Positions 23,319-27,345 of a DNA stretch of 27,345 bases are shown here, one piece after another (positions within the stretch are counted from its first letter, which is position 1; each line of letters opens with the position of its first letter). The notes beneath the pieces were generated by a model. The model searched no databases. It was not told where the DNA came from and saw nothing but the letters and a program-made list of their open reading frames with translations. The stretch is from CAZRZN01 sp964604565 (GTDB lineage: Bacteria > Pseudomonadota > Alphaproteobacteria > Rhodobacterales > Rhodobacteraceae), in NCBI GenBank assembly GCA_964604565.1, contig CAZRZN010000030.1, positions 1 to 27,345 of the forward strand, given 5' to 3'. The position numbers and the translations under genes were made by a program.

Positions 23319-24335
23319 TCAGGATCCACATATCGCTTGCAGGCGCACCCAGTCAGCGTCCGTCAGAACGGGGCGGCTGCCCTCTGTCGCACGGGGATCC
23401 GCCTCGATAAGGGAAAGCGTGCTTTCGCCCGTGATATCGATCGCGTAGGCATATGGCGAACTGCGGATTTCCGCGGCTTCGAAGACGGGGATCAACTTGT
23501 CCGTTGAAGGGCGGGGCTGAGGCGTCGTCATCAACTCCTCAGCATAGGCAACCAAGGCGCTTTGAGGGAGATCGCCAGTGGTCAGCAATCGAAGGCTCGC
23601 AATCAGACCGGCATGATCAAGCAGTGCGGCAAGCGGATCGGAGTCCGCGGCGCGGACGGTTTCGACCAGAACGAAACCCGCCGCGACATCCGGATCCTCA
23701 AAGTCTTCGAATACTGAGCGGTTGAGCAGGATGATCCGGCCGGGCAGATGCGCGCTCATCTGACCGCCACCGGGCAGGATCGCGACCCGCCCCCGTTGCA
23801 ACAGGCGATCGGAAAACCGGGCAAGGGGTCCGCGCGCCTCCTGGGTCATGCAGGGCTTGCCGGACAAACGCTCGATATGTGACAGCAAGGCATTTCCGAT
23901 GTCGGCGCGTTTTACCGGCGGGACCACGTTGACCGCATAACGCTCCAGCGCGCCGGGCAACCAGAATACAATCGCCGCGATCAACGCTGCGAAAACGCCA
24001 CCGGACAGGTAAAAGCGCAGCTTTCCGGGACGTGGCCGCCGCCTCTCGATGACCCTGAGCAGCCGGTCGATGCCTGAAATCATTTCGGGCTCCGAAGCGG
24101 GCAGTTCCAGTGTTTCACCCGGTGCGTTGTCAGGGTGATAGATGGCTGGAATCTGCGTGCCGTTCGCCCGGTTGATGGCGCCCAAGGACCAGTGCGTCAA
24201 GGCGGTTCCGTTGATATCCGAAAGCGTCAATGTCGCATCCCCGAGGGAGACGATGACCTCCCGTCGCTGCTCATCCGGTGAGGGACGCCAGAGGCCGCTG
24301 GCTTCGAGGCGGGAGAATTGTTTCAGGGCGGTCAT
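23319..24335 (-). CDS. Membrane protein resembling an M48 peptidase that lacks HExxH
   Basis: A 338-residue protein with a cytoplasmic-side N-terminal region (1-105), one transmembrane helix (about 108-128, FYLSGGVFAALIAAIVFWLPGAL) and a C-terminal domain. In that domain, LPGRIILLNRSVFEDFEDPDVAAGFVLVETVRA (197-229, quoted here in part: PGRIILLNRS, FVLVETVRA) has the arrangement of M48 metallopeptidases, where a strand-loop leads to the zinc helix, but the HExxH position reads LVETV. If the relation is real the protein has lost catalysis. The assignment is inference from pattern only; otherwise it is a conserved hypothetical. It converges with the SPOR gene 48 bases away and lies downstream of, but is separated by a terminator from, the ribosomal operon. 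Confidence 0.65.
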   Translation of the reverse strand: MTALKQFSRLEASGLWRPSPDEQRREVIVSLGDATLTLSDINGTALTHWSLGAINRANGTQIPAIYHPDNAPGETLELPASEPEMISGIDRLLRVIERRRPRPGKLRFYLSGGVFAALIAAIVFWLPGALERYAVNVVPPVKRADIGNALLSHIERLSGKPCMTQEARGPLARFSDRLLQRGRVAILPGGGQMSAHLPGRIILLNRSVFEDFEDPDVAAGFVLVETVRAADSDPLAALLDHAGLIASLRLLTTGDLPQSALVAYAEELMTTPQPRPSTDKLIPVFEAAEIRSSPYAYAIDITGESTLSLIEADPRATEGSRPVLTDADWVRLQAICGS

Positions 24336-24534
24336 CTGGGCTGCTCTGCCTCGGTTTCACGGCACGTTACCATGCGGAAAAAGGCGCGGCAATCGAGGTC
24401 GATGAACGGCCCGGCCCGCACAGCGCGGGATCTCTGGGATGCCTGATCCCTCGGGGGCAACGGATTTATCGCCCGACTGCTGATAGCCCGGTCGGTTTTG
24501 CATGCATCCAGTAGGATGGAACAGCATCAAAATG

Positions 24535-24562
24535 AAAAACGCCGCCCGAAACTGGGGCGGCG
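24535..24562 (-). terminator. Intrinsic terminator of the ribosomal operon after rpmD
   Basis: An 8-bp GC stem, 24540-24547 with 24555-24562 (CGCCGCCC/GGGCGGCG), has a 7-base loop and is followed on the minus strand by TTTTT (24535-24539). It begins about 30 bases after the rpmD stop. This is the clearest intrinsic terminator in the window. Confidence 0.88.
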
Positions 24563-24593
24563 CCATTTCTGTCACTTCGTCAATAGTCGACGT

Positions 24594-24782
24594 TCAGTCG
24601 CGCTCTTCGACGATTTCGACCAGATGCGGTATCTTGCGGATCATGCCGCGAACGGACGGCGTATCCTCAAGAACGCGGGTCTTGTGCATCTTGTTCAGCC
24701 CAAGGCCGACCAGCGTCTGGCGCTGGACAGCAGGGCGACGGATCGGCGAGCCGACCTGTTTTACAACGATGGTTTTGGCCAT
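24594..24782 (-). CDS. rpmD: 50S ribosomal protein L30
   Basis: A small protein of the large ribosomal subunit. The 62 residues match bacterial L30: KTIVVKQVGSPIRR near the N-terminus, the QTLVGLGLNKMHKTRVLED core, and a MIRKIPHLVEIVEE end. Its GAGGAGG ribosome binding site is inside the last codons of rpsE, whose stop is 3 bases before the ATG, so translation is coupled. Usually rplO and secY follow; here an intrinsic terminator follows instead. Confidence 0.97.
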   Translation of the reverse strand: MAKTIVVKQVGSPIRRPAVQRQTLVGLGLNKMHKTRVLEDTPSVRGMIRKIPHLVEIVEERD

Positions 24783-24785
24783 GGA

Positions 24786-25367
24786 TCAAGCCTCCTCGGT
24801 CTGGGCCGAAGCCTCGGGCGCCGGCGCATCATCGCGCTTGGGCAGAATGTCGGCAACCTTCTTGCCGCGCCGCTGGGCCACGTTCCGCGGGCTCTGTTGC
24901 GTGCGCAGACCGTCGAGCGTGGCATGGATCATGGCATAGGGGTTCTGGGAGCCGGTCGATTTGGCAACCACGTCCTGAATGCCCAGCATTTCGAACACGG
25001 CACGCATCGGACCGCCGGCAATGATCCCCGTACCCTGAGGGGCGGTGCGCATGGTCACGTTACCCGCGCCCGCACGCCCCTTGACGTCGTGATGCAGGGT
25101 GCGGCCCTCTTTCAGCGGCACACGGATCATCTTGCGCTTGGCCTGTTCCGTCGCCTTGCGGATCGCCTCGGGGACTTCCTTGGCCTTGCCCTTGCCAAAG
25201 CCGACACGGCCCTTCTGATCTCCAACGACCACAAGAGCCGCGAAGCCGAAGCGCTTGCCGCCCTTGACGGTCTTGGACACACGGTTGATCGCAACGAGGC
25301 GATCCGCGAATTCGGGTGTTTCGTCGCGGTCGCGGCGTCCACCCCGGCGGTTATCACGTTCTGCCAT
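24786..25367 (-). CDS. rpsE: 30S ribosomal protein S5
   Basis: A small-subunit protein needed for decoding fidelity and mRNA unwinding at the entry tunnel. It has 193 residues. The S5 double-stranded RNA-binding part is seen in VAINRVSKTVKGGKRFGFAALVVVGD and GKAKEVPEAIRKA; the C-terminal fold in GTGIIAGGPMRAVFEMLGIQDVVAKSTGS. It is longer than E. coli S5 (167) because of an N-terminal Arg/Asp-rich stretch and an Ala/Glu-rich tail (EASAQTEEA), common in alphaproteobacteria. An AAAGGAA ribosome binding site precedes the ATG. An unusually long hairpin-rich spacer separates it from rplR. Confidence 0.98.
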   Translation of the reverse strand: MAERDNRRGGRRDRDETPEFADRLVAINRVSKTVKGGKRFGFAALVVVGDQKGRVGFGKGKAKEVPEAIRKATEQAKRKMIRVPLKEGRTLHHDVKGRAGAGNVTMRTAPQGTGIIAGGPMRAVFEMLGIQDVVAKSTGSQNPYAMIHATLDGLRTQQSPRNVAQRRGKKVADILPKRDDAPAPEASAQTEEA

Positions 25368-25545
25368 GAGGCATTCCTTTCATCGTGGTGCCCAAGAGCA
25401 CCGGATTGTCCGACCGCAGTGCCGTTGGACATGGTCCAAGGCCCCGATCATCGAGACGTTTCCGTCTGCACAGTCGTCTACCGGGGCGGACCCCGGCATG
25501 TTGGAAAAGACGGGCGGGACGACCAAAGTCAACCCGCCGCAATCT
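25368..25545 (-). ncRNA. Hairpin-rich spacer between rplR and rpsE (candidate structured RNA)
   Basis: The 178 bases contain at least four strong stem-loops in series, read on the transcribed minus strand: GGCGGG/CCCGCC (25513-25538, with an inner GAC/GTC stem); CCGGGG-TCCG-CCCCGG (25481-25496, a UNCG-type loop); AGACG-GAAA-CGTCT (25454-25467, a GNRA loop); and TTGGAC-CAT-GTCCAA (25425-25439). Two further stems, CGGA/TCCG (25402-25412) and GGTGC/GCACC (25387-25402), share base 25402 and so are mutually exclusive. Stable tetraloops suggest selected RNA structure. Its function (processing site, attenuator or ribosomal-protein binding leader for rpsE) is unknown. The class is not one I recognise. 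Confidence 0.45.
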
Positions 25546-25905
25546 TCAGATCTTCAGTCCACCTTCACGTGCGGCCTCTGCCAGGGCCTTGACCCGTCCG
25601 TGAAAGAGAAAGCCGCCCCGGTCGAAATAGGCTTCGACAACGCCGGCGGCCTTCGCGCGCTCGGCAATCGCCGCCCCGACCTTGGTGGCCGCCTCGACGT
25701 TGTTCTTGCCGATCACGCCCAGTGCCGGTTCGAGAGAGGAGGCCGCCGCGATGGTGCGGCCTGCCACGTCGTCGATCAACTGGACCGAGATGTTCTTGTT
25801 CGACCGGTGGACCGAAAGGCGCACACGCCCTGCGTTCACCTTGCGAAGTTTGCTCCGGACGCGCAGACGGCGCTTCTGGAACAGTACACGTTTGCTCATT
25901 GCCAT
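25546..25905 (-). CDS. rplR: 50S ribosomal protein L18
   Basis: Binds 5S rRNA together with L5 and helps place it in the large subunit. The 119 residues match the family: an Arg/Lys-rich N-terminus (KRRLRVRSKLRK), RVRLSVHRSNKNISVQLIDD, and the AYFDRGGFLFHGRVKALAEAAREGGL end. The start at the ATG complementary to 25903-25905 is chosen because AAGGA lies about 8 bases upstream; an internal ATG two codons later is possible. It is 11 bases downstream of rplF. Confidence 0.97.
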   Translation of the reverse strand: MAMSKRVLFQKRRLRVRSKLRKVNAGRVRLSVHRSNKNISVQLIDDVAGRTIAAASSLEPALGVIGKNNVEAATKVGAAIAERAKAAGVVEAYFDRGGFLFHGRVKALAEAAREGGLKI

Positions 25906-25916
25906 GTTCCGCGTCC

Positions 25917-26450
25917 TTACTTCTTCTTGCCTTCTTTCTGGAAGACGAACTCGCCCTTGTAGCGGATGCCCTTGCCCTTGTAGGGTTCAGGCCGCCGCCA
26001 ATCGCGAATGTTCGCCGCGACCTGACCAACCTGCTGGTTGTCATGCCCTTCGACGATGATCTCTGTCGGCTTGGGGCAGGTCACGGTGATGCCTTCCGGA
26101 ATTTCAAAATCCACGTCATGCGACAGCCCGAGGTTCAGTTTCAGGACCTTGCCCTGCAACTGTGCCCGGTAACCGACGCCGCGGATCTCAAGCTCTTTCT
26201 TGAAGGTGTTCTGCACGCCGTGAACGAGGTTCGACAGGACGGTGCGGGACATCCCCCACTGTTGAAGGGCGCGCTTGGACTTGCCGCGAGGCATGACCGT
26301 GATGGCGCTTTCTTCCACGGTGATCGTGACGTCGTCGGTCGCCTTGAAGGTCTGGGTGCCTTTCGGCCCCTTCACTTCGACGGTCTGGCCCGAGACGGCG
26401 GCCGAGACGCCCGAAGGCAGCTCAACCGGCTGTTTGCCAATACGAGACAT
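25917..26450 (-). CDS. rplF: 50S ribosomal protein L6
   Basis: A large-subunit protein near the factor-binding site. The 177 residues are typical and contain the two L6 repeats, starting SRIGKQPVELPSGV, with the conserved GVGYRAQLQGKVLKLNLGLSH stretch (quoted up to 20 residues: GVGYRAQLQGKVLKLNLGLS) and the C-terminal RRPEPYKGKGIRYKGE signature. Its AAGGAGG ribosome binding site overlaps the rpsH stop codon (TAAGGAGG), so the two are translationally linked. Confidence 0.98.
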   Translation of the reverse strand: MSRIGKQPVELPSGVSAAVSGQTVEVKGPKGTQTFKATDDVTITVEESAITVMPRGKSKRALQQWGMSRTVLSNLVHGVQNTFKKELEIRGVGYRAQLQGKVLKLNLGLSHDVDFEIPEGITVTCPKPTEIIVEGHDNQQVGQVAANIRDWRRPEPYKGKGIRYKGEFVFQKEGKKK

Positions 26451-26462
26451 TGATCAGCCTCC

Positions 26463-26855
26463 TTAGAACACGGTGCAAAGCACTTCGCCGCCAACATTGG
26501 CCGCGCGTGCGTTTGCATCCGACATCACACCCTTCGGGGTGGAGACAATCGACACACCCAGACCCTGACGGACCTGCGGAATGTCATCGACGCCCATGTA
26601 GACGCGACGACCGGGCTTGGAAACCCGCTTGACCTCGCGGATGACAGGCGTGCCATCGAAATACTTCAGGCTGATTTCCAGCGTCGGGTGACCGTTCACG
26701 CCGGTGCCGGATTCATAGCCGCGGATGTAACCTTCGTCCGCCAGCACGTCCAACACCCAGGCGCGCAGCTTTGACGCCGGCGTCGAGACGGTGGATTTGC
26801 CACGCAGTTGCGCGTTGCGGATACGGGTGAGCATATCGCCGATAGGATCGTTCAT
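26463..26855 (-). CDS. rpsH: 30S ribosomal protein S8
   Basis: A central-domain small-subunit protein that binds 16S rRNA helix 21 and, in E. coli, also represses the spc operon mRNA. The 130 residues match the family: start NDPIGDMLTRIRNAQ, middle LEISLKYFDG and RVSKPGRRVYMG, and the C-terminal signature GLGVSIVSTPKGVMSD followed by GGEVLCTVF. A GGGAGGG ribosome binding site precedes the ATG, within 15 bases of the rpsN stop. Confidence 0.98.
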   Translation of the reverse strand: MNDPIGDMLTRIRNAQLRGKSTVSTPASKLRAWVLDVLADEGYIRGYESGTGVNGHPTLEISLKYFDGTPVIREVKRVSKPGRRVYMGVDDIPQVRQGLGVSIVSTPKGVMSDANARAANVGGEVLCTVF

Positions 26856-26870
26856 AATATCAGCCCTCCC

Positions 26871-27176
26871 TTACCAGCTCGATTTCACGACGCCCGGAAG
26901 CTTGCCGTTCGAACCGAGGTCGCGCAGGGCGATCCGGCTGATCTTGAGCTTGCGGTAATACGCGTGCGGACGACCGGTGATCTGGCAGCGGTTGTGCAGA
27001 CGGGTCGGCGAGGAATTGCGCGGCAGCTTGGCCAGCTTCAGCCGGGCCTTGAAGCGCTCTTCCATCGGTTTGCTTTCGTCGTTCGCGATCTCTTTGAGTT
27101 CGGCGCGCTTGGCGGCATACCGGGCCACCAGGCGCTCGCGCTTCTTTTCGCGCTCGATCATGGATTTCTTGGCCAT
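26871..27176 (-). CDS. rpsN: 30S ribosomal protein S14 (zinc-free type)
   Basis: A small-subunit head protein. The 101 residues and the absence of CxxC pairs (a single cysteine, in RCQITGRPHAYYRKL) make it the long, zinc-independent class. The N-terminal basic helix (SMIEREKKRERLVARYAAKR) and the C-terminal SRIALRDLGSNGKLPGVVKSSW signature (in part: ALRDLGSNGKLPGVVKSSW) are both present. The ATG complementary to 27174-27176 has an AAGGGGA ribosome binding site formed by the rplE stop region, giving 13 bases between the genes. Confidence 0.98.
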   Translation of the reverse strand: MAKKSMIEREKKRERLVARYAAKRAELKEIANDESKPMEERFKARLKLAKLPRNSSPTRLHNRCQITGRPHAYYRKLKISRIALRDLGSNGKLPGVVKSSW

Positions 27177-27189
27177 GTCTTTTGTCCCC

Positions 27190-27345
27190 TTACGCCTTGG
27201 TGAACGGCATGTTGAAGTGAGTGAGCAACGCCTTGGCCTGCTCATCTGCGCTGTGATCACCATACTGCTTTGCATTGGTGGTCACGATGATATCCATGCC
27301 CCAGACTTCGTCGACCTTGTCGAACTCGATCTCGGGGAACACGAT
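27190..27345 (-). CDS. rplE: 50S ribosomal protein L5, C-terminal part (cut by window edge)
   Basis: Binds 5S rRNA and contacts the P-site tRNA. Only the last 51 residues are in the window (VFPEIEFDKVDEVWGMDI, then IVVTTNAKQYGDHSADEQ and the LLTHFNMPFTKA end), which match the conserved L5 C-terminus. The TAA stop is complementary to 27190-27192. Its position directly upstream of rpsN is the standard spc operon order. Confidence 0.96.
   Translation of the reverse strand: MVFPEIEFDKVDEVWGMDIIVTTNAKQYGDHSADEQAKALLTHFNMPFTKA

Noticed and set aside
25354..25542. A 62-codon frame inside the rplR-rpsE spacer
   Set aside because: It would start at TTG without a ribosome binding site and overlaps the rpsE start; the RNA hairpins explain the region better.
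24498..25592. A long plus-strand frame opposite rpmD, rpsE and the spacer
   Set aside because: It opposes highly conserved ribosomal protein genes and crosses the structured spacer; not protein-like.
1..27345. CRISPR arrays, tRNA or rRNA genes, insertion sequences, prophage, defence systems
   Set aside because: No spaced direct-repeat array, cloverleaf, transposase or phage-like gene was seen in the gaps. The content is core metabolic and ribosomal.

Overview
The window reads as ordinary chromosome of a GC-rich alphaproteobacterium, most likely Rhodobacteraceae (roseobacter-like). The evidence is protein-level: a maeB-type malic enzyme fused to a phosphotransacetylase-like domain, a PrpE-type propionyl-CoA ligase, a cdd-deoA-deoB-add-upp salvage operon, a zinc-free S14, an alphaproteobacterial SOS box (GTTC-N7-GTTC), and several roseobacter-style conserved hypotheticals. 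I see no phage, insertion sequence, CRISPR array, rRNA or tRNA. The genus is not resolved.

Layout. 1-3000, minus strand: the 5' part of metG (cut by the window edge), an MFS transporter, and an orphan ImuA-like gene with an SOS box just upstream of its start. 3190-4236, plus: a Tas-like aldo-keto reductase. 4402-5265, minus: an XRE-type regulator, divergent from a plus-strand operon of a DUF2061 membrane protein, a fatty acid desaturase and an EamA transporter (5371-7386). The divergent promoter region carries palindromes and a hairpin that covers a Shine-Dalgarno sequence. 7624-9557, minus: a cupin gene and glyA. 9731-10492, plus: nadK. 10588-13426, minus: a CIA30-domain protein and prpE, with TTTGCAAA boxes upstream of prpE. 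13783-14691, plus: a secreted Cys-rich protein with a duplicated motif. 14699-16978, minus: maeB. 17220-21787, plus: five translationally overlapping nucleoside-salvage genes. 21972-23270, plus: a secreted SPOR-domain protein. 23319-24335, minus: a membrane protein resembling an M48 peptidase without HExxH. 24594-27345, minus: part of the spc ribosomal operon (rplE'-rpsN-rpsH-rplF-rplR-rpsE-rpmD), closed by a strong intrinsic terminator.

How the genes work together. The salvage operon converts (deoxy)nucleosides to bases and pentose phosphates: Cdd and Add deaminate, DeoA phosphorolyses, DeoB isomerises the sugar phosphate, and Upp recovers uracil as UMP. PrpE activates propionate and MaeB makes pyruvate plus NADPH from malate, so both serve growth on organic acids. 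GlyA and NadK supply one-carbon units and NADP. The desaturase unit probably adjusts membrane lipids under the adjacent regulator.

The most interesting non-coding signals are the hairpin-rich 178-nt spacer between rplR and rpsE, the SD-covering hairpin before the desaturase operon, the SOS box on an orphan ImuA gene, and the ScfR/RamB-like boxes at prpE. I found no clearly novel multi-gene system.
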